The position numbers and the translations under genes are program-made. DNA of 64,000 nt from Lentzea atacamensis (GTDB lineage: Bacteria > Actinomycetota > Actinomycetes > Mycobacteriales > Pseudonocardiaceae): assembly GCF_003269295.1 (NCBI RefSeq), contig NZ_QLTT01000008.1, positions 62,001 through 126,000 of the forward strand, read 5' to 3'. The notes beneath the pieces were generated by a model. It was not told where the DNA came from, made no database searches, and was given only the letters and a program-made list of their open reading frames with translations. Each line of letters opens with the position of its first letter. Position 1 is the stretch's first letter. This document shows, piece by piece, positions 16,370-24,849 of this stretch.

Positions 16370-17041
16370 ATGCACATGAGCGACGGTCTGCTGAACGCGC
16401 CGCTGTCGGTCGCCTTACTCGTCATCGCGGCGGTGGGCGTCGGCATCGCGCTGGTCAGGGCACGTGCTGACCTCGACGACCGCACGGCGCCGATGGCGGG
16501 CCTGGTGGCCACGTTCATCTTCGCCGTCCAGATGATCAACTTCCCGATCCTGCCGGGAGCGTCGGGGCACCTGCTCGGCGGCGCGCTCGCGGCCATCCTG
16601 GTCGGCCCGTACGTCGGCGCGCTGTGCGTGACGATCGTGCTGGTCGTGCAGGCGTTGTTGTTCGCGGACGGCGGTCTCACGGCCCTCGGTGCCAACGTCA
16701 CCAACATGGCGCTGATCGGCACGGCGGCCGGGTTCCTCGTCGCCGTGGCCCTGCGCAAGCTGGCGGAGCGGGGCAAGGGCGGTCTCGCGGCCGTCGCGTT
16801 CGTCTCGGCGTTCGTCAACACCCTGCTCGCGGCGACCGGCTTCGTCGTCGAGTACGCGATCGGCGGCGCCGGCGGTGTCGAGATCGGCAAGGTCGCGCTG
16901 CTGATGTGGGGCCTGCACGCGCTGATCGGCATCGGTGAGGGCCTGATCACCGCCGTCACCGTCACGTCGGTCGCCTCGATCCGGCCCGACCTCGTGCATC
17001 TGCTGCGCGGCAACGCCAAGCCGCTGGAGGTGCGGTCGTGA
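16370..17041 (+). CDS. cbiM: Cobalt/nickel ECF transporter S component
   Basis: Integral membrane metal-binding subunit with seven predicted helices. CbiM proteins bind Co2+ or Ni2+ through a free N-terminal Met-His pair plus further His residues. The ATG at 16370 gives MHMSDG at the N-terminus, the expected arrangement; an in-frame ATG at 16355 would add five residues (MSPVA) and bury the His, so it is less likely. Neither start has a clear Shine-Dalgarno sequence, so leaderless translation is possible. Helix motifs QMINFPILPGASGHLLGG and GANVTNMALIG match the family. Stop overlaps the GTG of cbiN by 4 bases. Co2+ versus Ni2+ cannot be decided from sequence. Confidence 0.88.
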   Translation: MHMSDGLLNAPLSVALLVIAAVGVGIALVRARADLDDRTAPMAGLVATFIFAVQMINFPILPGASGHLLGGALAAILVGPYVGALCVTIVLVVQALLFADGGLTALGANVTNMALIGTAAGFLVAVALRKLAERGKGGLAAVAFVSAFVNTLLAATGFVVEYAIGGAGGVEIGKVALLMWGLHALIGIGEGLITAVTVTSVASIRPDLVHLLRGNAKPLEVRS

Positions 17042-17319
17042 AGAAGTTCTTCATCGGGTTCGCCCTGGTGTCCCTGCTCATCGCGGGCGTCCTGTCGTAC
17101 TTCGCGTCCGGCGATCCCGACGGCCTCGACAAGACGGTGGAGGACACCGGCATCGCCGAGCACGCGCAGGAGCACCCGTTCGCCGGCAGCACGTTCGCCG
17201 ACTACGCGCTCGGTGGTGACGACAAGTTCACCGGCCTCGCCGGTGTGCTCGGCGTGATCGTCGTGCTCGCCGTGTCGTTCGGCCTGTTCTGGTTCCTGCG
17301 CAAGAAATCTGACGCCTGA
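17038..17319 (+). CDS. cbiN: ECF transporter small membrane subunit, CbiN/PDGLE type
   Basis: 93-residue protein with an N-terminal membrane helix (about residues 5-22), the family signature DPDGLDKTVED just outside the membrane, and a C-terminal helix (about 64-88) ending in a basic tail RKKSD. It assists CbiM in metal uptake. Translationally coupled both ways: its GTG overlaps the cbiM stop, and its TGA overlaps the ATG of the next gene (TGATG). Confidence 0.85.
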   Translation: MKKFFIGFALVSLLIAGVLSYFASGDPDGLDKTVEDTGIAEHAQEHPFAGSTFADYALGGDDKFTGLAGVLGVIVVLAVSFGLFWFLRKKSDA

Positions 17320-18734
17320 TGGGTGGCAGCCACGACGTCCTGCACCACGCCGGTGACTCGCCGGTGCACCGCCTCGCACCGCACGTGAAGATCCTCGTGG
17401 CGTTCGGGGCAGTGCTGGGCGTCGTGGCGACCCCGCGCACGCTGTTCCCGCTCTTCGGCCTGTACCTGCTGCTGATCGTGGCGGTGTGGGCGATCGCGCG
17501 GGTTCCCGTGCTGTGGTTCGTGAAGCGCGCGGTGATCGAGCTGCCGTTCGTGGTGCTCGCGTTCCTGCTGCCGATCTTCGGCACCGATCCGCGCACGGAC
17601 TTCCTCGGCGTCTCGGTGTCCGTGGAAGGCGCGCTGGCGGGCTGGAACATTCTGGCGAAGGGCACGCTCGGCGTCCTCGTCAGCCTCACCCTGGCCGCCA
17701 CGACGGCGCCGGGGGAGTTGTTGCGCGGCCTGCAAACGTTGAAAGTGCCCGCACCGCTGATCATGATCGCCACGCTGATGCTCCGCTACGGCGAAGTCGT
17801 GGTGGCAGAGGCGAAACGCATGCGCGTCGCCCGCATCTCCCGCGGCGACGACCCGCGTTTCCTGTGGCAGGCGGGCGCGACGGCACGCGCGGTCGGCACA
17901 CTGTTCATCCGGTCCTACGAACGCGGAGAGAGGGTGCACCTCGCGATGGTGTCGCGCGGCTGGACAGGCGGGCCCGCGGGCTCGGCCACGATCGTCCCGG
18001 AAACCCCGGCCGAGCCCGCGCTGGAGGTCTCGAAGCTCGCCTTCGCCTACCCCGACGGGCACCAGGCGCTGTTCGGCGTCGACCTGCGCGTCGAGCGCGG
18101 TGAACGGGTCGCCGTCCTCGGCCCGAACGGCGCCGGCAAGACCACGTTCGCGTTGCACCTCAACGGAGTTCTCTCCGGCGGCAGCGGCACGGTGTCGGTC
18201 GCCGGGCTCGAGGTCGCGAAGAAGAACCTGCGCGAGATCCGCCGCCGCGTCGGGCTCGTCTTCCAGGATCCCGACGACCAGCTGTTCTGCCCGACCGCGG
18301 GGGAGGACGTGGCGTTCGGCCCGCGCAACTTCGGCATGTCCGATGTGGACGAACGGGTCCAGAAGGCGTTGCGCGCGGTCGGCATGGAGTCCGTCGCGGA
18401 CCGCTCGCCGCTGCACCTCTCCGGTGGTCAGCGCCGCCGGGTGGCGCTGGCGTCGGTGCTGGCGTGCGACCCGGAGATCCTGGTGCTCGACGAACCGTCC
18501 GCGAACCTCGAACCCGTGGCCCGCCGCGAGCTCGCCGAGCTGTTGCTGTCGCTGGGCCGCACGATGCTGATGGTCACGCACGACCTGCCGTTCGCACTGC
18601 AGATCTGCCCGCGCAGCGTGCTGATCGACGACGGCGTGGTCGTCGCGGACGGCCCGACCCGCGAGATCCTCGCCGACGCCGCCCTGCTCGCCCGGCACCG
18701 CCTCGAACTGCCCTACGGCTTCCGGCTCGACTGA
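17319..18734 (+). CDS. Fused ECF transporter T and A components (CbiQ-CbiO)
   Basis: 471-residue fusion. Residues about 1-225 are the EcfT/CbiQ transmembrane subunit, with the coupling helix motifs (RVARISRGDD and ERGERVHLAMVSRGW). Residues about 238-471 are the EcfA/CbiO ATPase: Walker A LGPNGAGKTT, Q-loop VFQDPDDQLF, signature LSGGQRRRVALASVLA, Walker B ILVLDEPSANL, H-loop VTHDLPFA. Other organisms usually encode the two as separate genes; here one chain would supply both. With CbiM and CbiN it forms a complete Co/Ni uptake system in one three-gene operon. No cobalamin riboswitch was recognised upstream. Confidence 0.9.
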   Translation: MGGSHDVLHHAGDSPVHRLAPHVKILVAFGAVLGVVATPRTLFPLFGLYLLLIVAVWAIARVPVLWFVKRAVIELPFVVLAFLLPIFGTDPRTDFLGVSVSVEGALAGWNILAKGTLGVLVSLTLAATTAPGELLRGLQTLKVPAPLIMIATLMLRYGEVVVAEAKRMRVARISRGDDPRFLWQAGATARAVGTLFIRSYERGERVHLAMVSRGWTGGPAGSATIVPETPAEPALEVSKLAFAYPDGHQALFGVDLRVERGERVAVLGPNGAGKTTFALHLNGVLSGGSGTVSVAGLEVAKKNLREIRRRVGLVFQDPDDQLFCPTAGEDVAFGPRNFGMSDVDERVQKALRAVGMESVADRSPLHLSGGQRRRVALASVLACDPEILVLDEPSANLEPVARRELAELLLSLGRTMLMVTHDLPFALQICPRSVLIDDGVVVADGPTREILADAALLARHRLELPYGFRLD

Positions 18735-18740
18735 ACCCGG

Positions 18741-19499
18741 TCAGTGGAAGTCGTCGTCGCGCCGGCCCAGCGTCTCCACGGGGCTCGCGCCGGGACGGGT
18801 CCACTGCGGCACGGGACGGCTGGTCTCTCCCCAGGTGGCGTTCCCGTCCGCGTCCGTGCGCCAGTACCAGCAGGGGACGTCGCCCTCGGGCCATCCTTCC
18901 GGCTTGTCCTCCCACGCCTCGCCGCGGCCGTACGGCGTCATGTCGAGCACGCCGATGGACGAGTTGAGCCGCTCGGTGCCACGGCCCGTGGTCGAGTAGG
19001 TGATGAACACGCGGTCGTCGTCGCGCAGGAGACTGGTGAGGTGTCCCGGGCCCATCGGCGCGTCCGCGTCACGCACCGAGTACCAGGGCTGGGTGTAGCC
19101 CATGAACTCGACGTAGGCGGCCACCTCCTCCCAGCCGCCCGTGCTCAGGACGGCGAACGAGACGCCGCGAGCGTTGAGGTAGAGGGCGTCCTTGAGGTGC
19201 CAGACCGTGGTGGTGCAGCCCTCGCACTGGCCCTGTGGCGGCGCTCCGTCGTACCACATGTGCTGGTAGACCACGAGCTCGTCGCGGCCCTGGAACAGGT
19301 CGACGAACGGGACGGGGCCGTCGGAGCCGGTGAGCTCGATCGTCGCGTCGAACTCCACCATGGGCAACCGGCGACGGGCCGCCGCGATGGCATCACCCTC
19401 ACGGGTGTGGGCCTTTTCGCGGACGAGAAGCTCGTCACGGGCGGCCTGCCAGGTGGCGCGGTCGACGACGGGCGGGCGGCCGTGCAATGAGGTCGTCAT
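18741..19499 (-). CDS. DUF899 family thioredoxin-fold protein
   Basis: 252-residue DUF899 protein. Features seen: N-terminal helical region (ATWQAARDELLVREKAHTREGD), a beta strand leading to ELVVYQHMWYDG, then the cysteine pair CEGC in the position of a thioredoxin active site, followed by ALYLNARGVSFAVLS and GYTQPWYSV. A redox role is likely but substrates are unknown. ATG at 19499 is preceded by GGAGAG. It converges on the ECF transporter fusion gene with 6 bases between stops, and its start lies back to back with the phosphotransferase gene. Confidence 0.82.
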   Translation of the reverse strand: MTTSLHGRPPVVDRATWQAARDELLVREKAHTREGDAIAAARRRLPMVEFDATIELTGSDGPVPFVDLFQGRDELVVYQHMWYDGAPPQGQCEGCTTTVWHLKDALYLNARGVSFAVLSTGGWEEVAAYVEFMGYTQPWYSVRDADAPMGPGHLTSLLRDDDRVFITYSTTGRGTERLNSSIGVLDMTPYGRGEAWEDKPEGWPEGDVPCWYWRTDADGNATWGETSRPVPQWTRPGASPVETLGRRDDDFH

Positions 19500-19539
19500 G
19501 ATCTCTCCGATCCGTTGCGCGTCTGGCACAGTCGTCACC

Positions 19540-20460
19540 GTGCCGTTGAACGATCTACCGGACTGGCTGCCGGACTGGTGCGTGGACCAGCTGGGGGACG
19601 AGCCGGTCGATGTGCTGTTCGAGGCGCGGTCGATCTCGGCGGTGTTCGGCCTGCGGCTGGCCGGTGGGCGGGAGGTCGTGGTGAAGGCCCGCGAGGACGA
19701 CGGCCGTGCCGCGTCGTGTGTCGCCGCGCAGGCCCAGCTCGCCCAGCGGGGGTTCCCGTGCGCCCGGCCCGTCACACCTGTCACCCGTGTCGGGGCACTC
19801 GCCGTGCACGCCGAGGAGTCACTGCCCGGCGGTTCGATGCTGCTCGGCGACATACCGTCAGTTGCTCGGCGCTACGCGGCCGTGTTCGCCCGCCTGATGG
19901 CCGGACTGGAGGACGTCGACGTCGCGCCGCCGCTGCCCAGCCCGCGCTGGGCCCGTTGGGACCACACGGATTCCGGGCTGTGGCCGGCGATCGGCTTCCT
20001 CGACGAACGAGACCAGAGCGTCGTGCCCGCGTTCGTCGCCGACACGGCCGAGCGGGTGCGCAAGCGGTTGCTGGCGGTTGAGCTGCCGTGCGTGCTGGGG
20101 CATGCCGACTTCGAGGCGCAGAACCTCCGCTGGCTCGACGGCGAGGTGTGGGCCGTGCACGACTGGGACAGCCTCGCGTGGCAACCGGAGGCGGCACTGG
20201 TGGGTGCGGCGAGCGGAGCGTTCGCCAACGCTTCGCCGCCGACCCTCCCTCCGATCGAGAGCTCGGCCGCGTTCATCGAGACGTACCAGAAACTTCGCGG
20301 GCGCGCGTTCACCGCGGAGGAGTTGGAGATCGCCTGGGCGGGGAGCATGTGGACAGCCGTGCACAACGCGCGTTGGGAAGTTCTGCACGGTGACGCGCCG
20401 GTGTCCCTCAACGCTGTTCGGGAGCAGGCGGCCGAGCGCCTCCGCAGAGCGAACGCCTAG
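19540..20460 (+). CDS. Aminoglycoside phosphotransferase (APH)-fold protein
   Basis: 306-residue kinase-like protein. The N-lobe has VVVKARED with a candidate ATP-binding Lys; the catalytic loop reads LGHADFEAQNLRW (HxDxxxxN form) and the metal-binding segment is VHDWDSLAW. Members phosphorylate small molecules such as antibiotics, choline or sugars; nothing here fixes the substrate. Start choice: GTG at 19540 keeps a short intergenic gap; ATG at 19498 has a GAGG upstream but would overlap the start of the divergent DUF899 gene, so it is less likely. Sole gene on its transcript as far as can be seen. Confidence 0.75.
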   Translation: MPLNDLPDWLPDWCVDQLGDEPVDVLFEARSISAVFGLRLAGGREVVVKAREDDGRAASCVAAQAQLAQRGFPCARPVTPVTRVGALAVHAEESLPGGSMLLGDIPSVARRYAAVFARLMAGLEDVDVAPPLPSPRWARWDHTDSGLWPAIGFLDERDQSVVPAFVADTAERVRKRLLAVELPCVLGHADFEAQNLRWLDGEVWAVHDWDSLAWQPEAALVGAASGAFANASPPTLPPIESSAAFIETYQKLRGRAFTAEELEIAWAGSMWTAVHNARWEVLHGDAPVSLNAVREQAAERLRRANA

Positions 20461-20508
20461 CTATGATCGCGCGACCTGAACCAGAGATCGCGCCCTGAGG
20501 AGCAACCC

Positions 20509-20707
20509 GTGGAACAGGCCAGGGCGCTGCCGGACGTACGTCGACGCGGCCGAGACGCAGCTGTGCGTGACCACGTTCCTCGGCCTCGTGGCCTACGCCC
20601 TGCTCGGCTGGACCTGGCTGGACGCGGTGGCGGGACTGTTCATCGCGCTCTTCGCCCTCAACGAAGGCCGTCGTGCCTGGTCCGGCGAGCTGACCTGCGA
20701 CGTGTGA
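20509..20707 (+). pseudogene. Cation transporter C-terminal remnant
   Basis: A GTG at 20509 has a strong GAGGAG upstream, but after about six codons the coding frame changes. The frame ending at 20707 reads YVDAAETQLCVTTFLGLV, then a hydrophobic segment and LNEGRRAWSGELTCDV. This resembles the last ~60 residues of small cation-efflux-type transporters, including the DAAETQLC motif. No upstream transporter domain exists. It is probably a decayed fragment that kept the start signals. If the frameshift is an assembly error, a ~66-residue membrane protein would result. Confidence 0.5.
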
Positions 20708-20716
20708 CGGCGTTGC

Positions 20717-21463
20717 TCAGCCGGCCCGGCGCCGCCGTTCCGCCAGCACCGCCGCCAGGTACGGATGCGGATGCGTGTACTCGACGCGCGGCGAGCGGAT
20801 CGCGGCACCCACGTCGTCGGACAGCCGCGCGCCCAGGTCCCACCGCGCCTGCTCGCCCAGCTCGTGGTACCGGCTGAGGTACTGCCGCGCGGCGAGCACC
20901 AGCTCGTCGGACAGCTGCGAGAGATCCAGCCCGCGCGCCCACTCGGCGAGCTGCGGCGGCATGTCGGCGAGCTCCACGTCCTGCTGCGGTATCCGCGTGC
21001 GGATCACCAGGGTGCCCGCCAGGTAGTCGCCCACGCGCTTGCCCTGCGGCGAGAACAGCGACGTGAACAACGCGATCGCGCCACCGAGCCCGAGCATCCA
21101 GAAGTCCACGAAGAACCCGCCCAGGGCGCGCACCAGGGCGTGCCGGAACCGGATCGAGCCGCCGTCGTCGCGGACCACGCGCAGACCCATCACGAACTTG
21201 CCCACCGAGCGGCCGCGCGTCAGCGACTCCACCAGCGTCGGGTAACCGACCAGCACGAGGACGGTCAGCGACAGCGCGAGCGCGGTCTGCAGAGCGTCGT
21301 CGAACCCGATCGGCGCGATCAGGTACACGCCGAGCAGCAGAAGGAACTGCACGGCCACGTCGAACGCGTACGCGACCGCCCTGCTCGCGAGCTGAGCGAC
21401 GCGCAGGTCCAGAACTACGGCTTCACCGGTGACGAGGTCCCCCACGCGGATAGTGTGACTCAT
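20717..21463 (-). CDS. RDD-family membrane protein
   Basis: 248-residue protein with an RDD domain in the N-terminal two thirds: LASRAVAYAFDVAVQ (first helix with the family Arg/Asp), a second helix pair, and TRGRSVGKFVMGLRVVRDDG, then GKRVGDYLAGT. A soluble, charged C-terminal tail follows (about residues 180-248). RDD proteins are membrane proteins of unclear function, some linked to ion transport. Its ATG lies one base from the GTG of the divergent SpoIIM-like gene, so the promoters must sit inside the neighbouring coding regions or the true starts are further in. This pair is conserved in the mycobacterial moxR2 neighbourhood. Confidence 0.82.
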   Translation of the reverse strand: MSHTIRVGDLVTGEAVVLDLRVAQLASRAVAYAFDVAVQFLLLLGVYLIAPIGFDDALQTALALSLTVLVLVGYPTLVESLTRGRSVGKFVMGLRVVRDDGGSIRFRHALVRALGGFFVDFWMLGLGGAIALFTSLFSPQGKRVGDYLAGTLVIRTRIPQQDVELADMPPQLAEWARGLDLSQLSDELVLAARQYLSRYHELGEQARWDLGARLSDDVGAAIRSPRVEYTHPHPYLAAVLAERRRRAG

Positions 21464-21464
21464 C

Positions 21465-22472
21465 GTGGATCTGGACGTGTTCATCGATCGCCACCGCGCG
21501 TCGTGGGAGCGGCTCGAGCAGCTGGTCAAGCGGTCCGGCCGGCTGAGCGGCCCGGAGGCCGACGAGCTGATCGAGCTCTACCAGCGCGTGACGACGCACC
21601 TGTCGGTCGTGCGCAGCCAGACCCCGGACCCGGCCACCGTCGAACGCCTGTCGTCGCTGGTCGCGCAGGCACGGTCGGCGCTGACGGGCACGCACACCCC
21701 CGCGTGGCGCGTGGTCACCCGCTTCTTCACGCACCGGCTGCCCGCCGCCATCTACCTCGGCTGGCGCTGGTGGGTGCCGGCAGGCGTGGTGTTCTACCTG
21801 GTCACCGGCATCATGGCGGCCTGGATCGCCTCGAACCCCGACGTGCAGGCCACCATCGCCGCGCCCGAGGAACTCCGCGAGATGACCAGGGTCGGCGGCG
21901 GCTACGAGGCCTACTACTCCAGCGACCCGGCCGGTTCGTTCGCCGCGAAGGTGTGGACGAACAACGCCTGGGTCTCCGCCGCCTGCCTGCTGCTGGGCGT
22001 GCTGTTCGCGATCCCGCCCGTCTACCTGCTCTTCACCAACGCGGTGAACCTCGCTGTGGGCGTCGGCCTGATGTTCGGCGCCGGCCGGGGCGGCCTGTTC
22101 CTCGGCCTGCTGGCGCCGCACGGGTTGCTGGAGCTGACGGCGGTGTTCGTGGCGGCGGGCATCGGCATGCGGCTGGGCTGGCAGGTCATCGACCCCGGCA
22201 AACGCACCCGTGGTGCCGCGCTGGCCGCCGAGGGACGGTCGGTGGTGGCGGTGGCGCTCGGACTCGTCGTGGTGCTGCTCGTCTCCGGCGTGCTGGAGGG
22301 GTTCGTGACACCGTCCGGGTGGCCGACGTGGGTGCGCGTCGGCATCGGGGTGGTCGCCGAGGTGCTGTTCCTGCTGTACGTGTTCGTGATCGGACGGCGG
22401 GCCGCGCAGCAGGGGGAGACGGGCGACGTGGACGCGAGCGAACGAGAGGACGTCGCCCCCGTCGCCGTCTAG
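21465..22472 (+). CDS. SpoIIM-like integral membrane protein
   Basis: 335-residue membrane protein of the stage II sporulation M family. A soluble helical N-terminal region (about 1-95: MDLDVFIDRHRASWERL) precedes five or six membrane helices, with NAVNLAVGVGLMFGAGRGG and the family-typical APHGLLELTAVFVAAG motif. The C-terminus is acidic. In actinobacteria this family is encoded with MoxR/DUF58 clusters, not with spore genes, and is thought to act at the membrane with them (inference). Its stop TAG shares the palindromic CTAG with the stop of the convergent DUF397 gene, a 3-base overlap. Confidence 0.85.
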   Translation: MDLDVFIDRHRASWERLEQLVKRSGRLSGPEADELIELYQRVTTHLSVVRSQTPDPATVERLSSLVAQARSALTGTHTPAWRVVTRFFTHRLPAAIYLGWRWWVPAGVVFYLVTGIMAAWIASNPDVQATIAAPEELREMTRVGGGYEAYYSSDPAGSFAAKVWTNNAWVSAACLLLGVLFAIPPVYLLFTNAVNLAVGVGLMFGAGRGGLFLGLLAPHGLLELTAVFVAAGIGMRLGWQVIDPGKRTRGAALAAEGRSVVAVALGLVVVLLVSGVLEGFVTPSGWPTWVRVGIGVVAEVLFLLYVFVIGRRAAQQGETGDVDASEREDVAPVAV

Positions 22473-22624
22473 GACTTCACGCTGCGCAGGAACGCCGACC
22501 AGGCCGCCGGGGACACCGGCAGGTGGGAGGCTGGCGCCTTGCTGTCCCGAATGCCGATGCGACGACCGACTTCGACGCAGTCGTTCGAGTTCGCGCTGTA
22601 GCTGCTCTTGCGCCAGACCGACAT
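22469..22624 (-). CDS. DUF397 small protein
   Basis: 51-residue protein with the DUF397 pattern: VWRKSSYSANSNDCVEVG near the start, a central VRDSK-type turn (here IRDSKAP) and a C-terminal WSAFLRSVK. DUF397 proteins are encoded next to Scr1/DUF5753 HTH regulators in actinomycetes and are thought to be antagonists or toxin-like partners of them. The ATG at 22624 follows GAGGAG, which overlaps the stop of the regulator gene, so translation is coupled. Too short for ordinary gene calls. Confidence 0.85.
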   Translation of the reverse strand: MSVWRKSSYSANSNDCVEVGRRIGIRDSKAPASHLPVSPAAWSAFLRSVKS

Positions 22625-22638
22625 GCGGAAACATCTCC

Positions 22639-23469
22639 TCAGATCAGGATGCTGTTGATCAGCTCCTTCGATTGTTCCGCATCCAGCGCTTGCCGGTCGA
22701 GAAGCCTCAGCACCTCGGCGTACGTGGCGAGCGACCCCTTGTCTTCGAGGAAGAGACTGGAGTTCTCACCTTCCAGGTAGACCACCGGTTCGAACTTCTC
22801 ATAGCCGAGATGCATGAACGAGCCGCCGAGACCAGCGTGCGCGCCGATGGAGATCGGCACGATCCTGACTGCGACGTACGAACGTTGAGCCATCGCCAGA
22901 AGATGGATCAGTTGGTCCTTCATCACATCAGGACTTCCGACCGGCAGGCGCAGCGCCTGTTCGTGGATGTAGAACACGAACTCACGGCTCCAGTGGAACA
23001 GCTCACGCCGCTTGATCTTCGCGGCGATGACCTCCTCGTAGTCGACCGACTTCGAGCGGGCGGATCCCTCGACGACGGCCCGCATGTAGTCAACGGTCTG
23101 GAGTCGGCCCGGGATGAGATTCATCGACCAGACGGTGATCACATTGGCGAGGCGCTCTTGCTCGACAAGGCTGCGCACCAGGTCCGGGACACCATCCGCG
23201 GGAATCTGGAGGTACCCGGTTTCGCGCGTCTCTCGGAACAGCGCGAGCAGACGTCGGACCTCGGCCGGCGGCACCCGGCAGAAGGCGAGCAGCTGCAGCA
23301 CCTCGGACTCGCTGACACCGCCCTTGCCCCGCACCAGGTCGGACAGCTTGGACTCGTCCCAGTCGAGCATCCTGGCGATCTCGCGGTGGGTCATCTTGGT
23401 CTGTTCGATGGCGTGGCGAACGCCGATGCCGAACTCCCGGCCCACCACGCTGGAGTTTCGTCGTGGCAT
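22639..23469 (-). CDS. Scr1-type XRE transcriptional regulator (HTH plus DUF5753)
   Basis: 276-residue regulator. N-terminal HTH (about residues 16-70) with MTHREIARMLDWDESKLSDLVRGK, then the long DUF5753 effector domain (about 95-270) containing LIPGRLQTVDYMRAVVE and the EFVFYIHEQALRLPVG motif. Members of this family control morphological development and secondary metabolism in Pseudonocardiales and Streptomyces together with the adjacent DUF397 partner. The pair sits between the DUF58 and SpoIIM-like genes, which are normally neighbours, and so appears inserted. The ATG at 23469 is the first start of a frame with clear coding character. Confidence 0.87.
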   Translation of the reverse strand: MPRRNSSVVGREFGIGVRHAIEQTKMTHREIARMLDWDESKLSDLVRGKGGVSESEVLQLLAFCRVPPAEVRRLLALFRETRETGYLQIPADGVPDLVRSLVEQERLANVITVWSMNLIPGRLQTVDYMRAVVEGSARSKSVDYEEVIAAKIKRRELFHWSREFVFYIHEQALRLPVGSPDVMKDQLIHLLAMAQRSYVAVRIVPISIGAHAGLGGSFMHLGYEKFEPVVYLEGENSSLFLEDKGSLATYAEVLRLLDRQALDAEQSKELINSILI

Positions 23470-23558
23470 GGCAAGAAACTAGGAGCAGCAAGGCCTTCCG
23501 CTCCATCGTTTCCGCCCGAATAGCCCTGAAGGAAGTACTTTTTGGAGCCGGTACAAGT

Positions 23559-24848
23559 TCAGAGTTTGCCTGCGGCCTTCAACGACAAGTAGCGATCCGC
23601 GAGAGCGCGTGGCAAATCATCGGGCAGTGCGTCCACAACGTCAACACCGTGCCGTGCAAGCAAAGCGGTCAGATGGCGTCGTTCGGCCAATGTCCGTTCC
23701 GCAGCAGCAGCCGCGTAAACCGACTCCAGGTCCCCACGTCCGGCAGCCATTGCGTGCACGGCGGGGTCGGACACCGAAGCGATCAGCAACCGGTGCCGCG
23801 AGGCCAGCGCGGGCAGCAACGGCAGCAGCCCGTGTTCGATCGACGGCTCCAGCGAGGTCAGCAGCACCACCAGAGACCGGCGCCCGGCCCGGCGCAGCAC
23901 CTCCGCGACCACACCGCGCGCGTCGAACTCCACCAGCTCCGCCTCCAGCGGAGCCATCGCCTGCACCAGCACGGGCAACGTCGCCCGCGGCACCGAGGCA
24001 CGCACCTTGTGGCTGAACGCCAGGAAGTCCACCTGGTCACGAGCCTGCGACGCCAAGGCGGACAACAACAACGCCGCGTCCATCGCCGCGTCCAGCCGCG
24101 GCACGCCACCCAGGGCGCCTTCCACGCGTCCAGCCGCCGTGCGGGCGGTGTCGAGCACGATCGTCACCTGACGGTCGCGCTCGGGTCGCCACGTCCGCAC
24201 CACGACGTCCGACGACCGGGCCGAAGCGCGCCAGTCGATCGAACGGACGTCGTCGCCGATCACGTAGGCCCGCAACGAGTCGAACTCCGTGCCGGCACCA
24301 CGGATCAACGACGCCCGGCGGCCGTCCAGCTCGCGCAAGCGTTCCAGCAGCGGCGGCAAGTGGCGGCGGCTGTGGAACGGTGGCAACGCGCGCACGGTCC
24401 ACGGCACGACGTGAGATCCCTGCCGCGCCGCGATCCCCAACGGCCCGATAGAACGCACGGTCACACGGTCGGCAATGCGATCGCCTCGGCGTACGGGCCG
24501 CAGGTCGAAGGAGAACGTCCGCGAGCCACCCGCGGGCACATCGACAGGAACGCGGTCGGCGACCACACCGGCAGAAGGCGCCCACGCATCACGAAGAACG
24601 CCACGCAACCGACGCCCCGGGTTCTGCACCGTCAGCTGCACGGAACAAAGCTCACCCGTCCGCACCGAGGAAGCACCCGCGCGAACGAAGGTCAGCCGCC
24701 GAACACCGGCCGCCAACGCCAAATCCACCACAACGCACGCCAGTAACACGGCGAGCACGAGGAGAATCCCCTGCCACGACGGCAAGAGCAACCCGACGAA
24801 GAGAACACCGATGAGCGCGAGCAGCCCCGCGCGGCCCGTGAGCGCCAC
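23559..24848 (-). CDS. DUF58 domain protein (MoxR-associated)
   Basis: 429-residue protein with two N-terminal membrane helices (about 8-40), a beta-rich region, and the DUF58 core RRLPPLLERLRE-like segment leading to GTEFDSLRAYVIGDDVRSIDWRASARSSDVVVRTW, followed by a von Willebrand-type fold starting VTIVLDTART. DUF58 proteins work with MoxR ATPases, probably in folding or maturation of envelope or metal-containing proteins. Start ATG one base after the stop of the MoxR gene, so the two are cotranscribed. It is the last gene of the leftward cluster starting at 28433. Confidence 0.87.
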   Translation of the reverse strand: MALTGRAGLLALIGVLFVGLLLPSWQGILLVLAVLLACVVVDLALAAGVRRLTFVRAGASSVRTGELCSVQLTVQNPGRRLRGVLRDAWAPSAGVVADRVPVDVPAGGSRTFSFDLRPVRRGDRIADRVTVRSIGPLGIAARQGSHVVPWTVRALPPFHSRRHLPPLLERLRELDGRRASLIRGAGTEFDSLRAYVIGDDVRSIDWRASARSSDVVVRTWRPERDRQVTIVLDTARTAAGRVEGALGGVPRLDAAMDAALLLSALASQARDQVDFLAFSHKVRASVPRATLPVLVQAMAPLEAELVEFDARGVVAEVLRRAGRRSLVVLLTSLEPSIEHGLLPLLPALASRHRLLIASVSDPAVHAMAAGRGDLESVYAAAAAERTLAERRHLTALLARHGVDVVDALPDDLPRALADRYLSLKAAGKL

Positions 24849-24849
24849 G

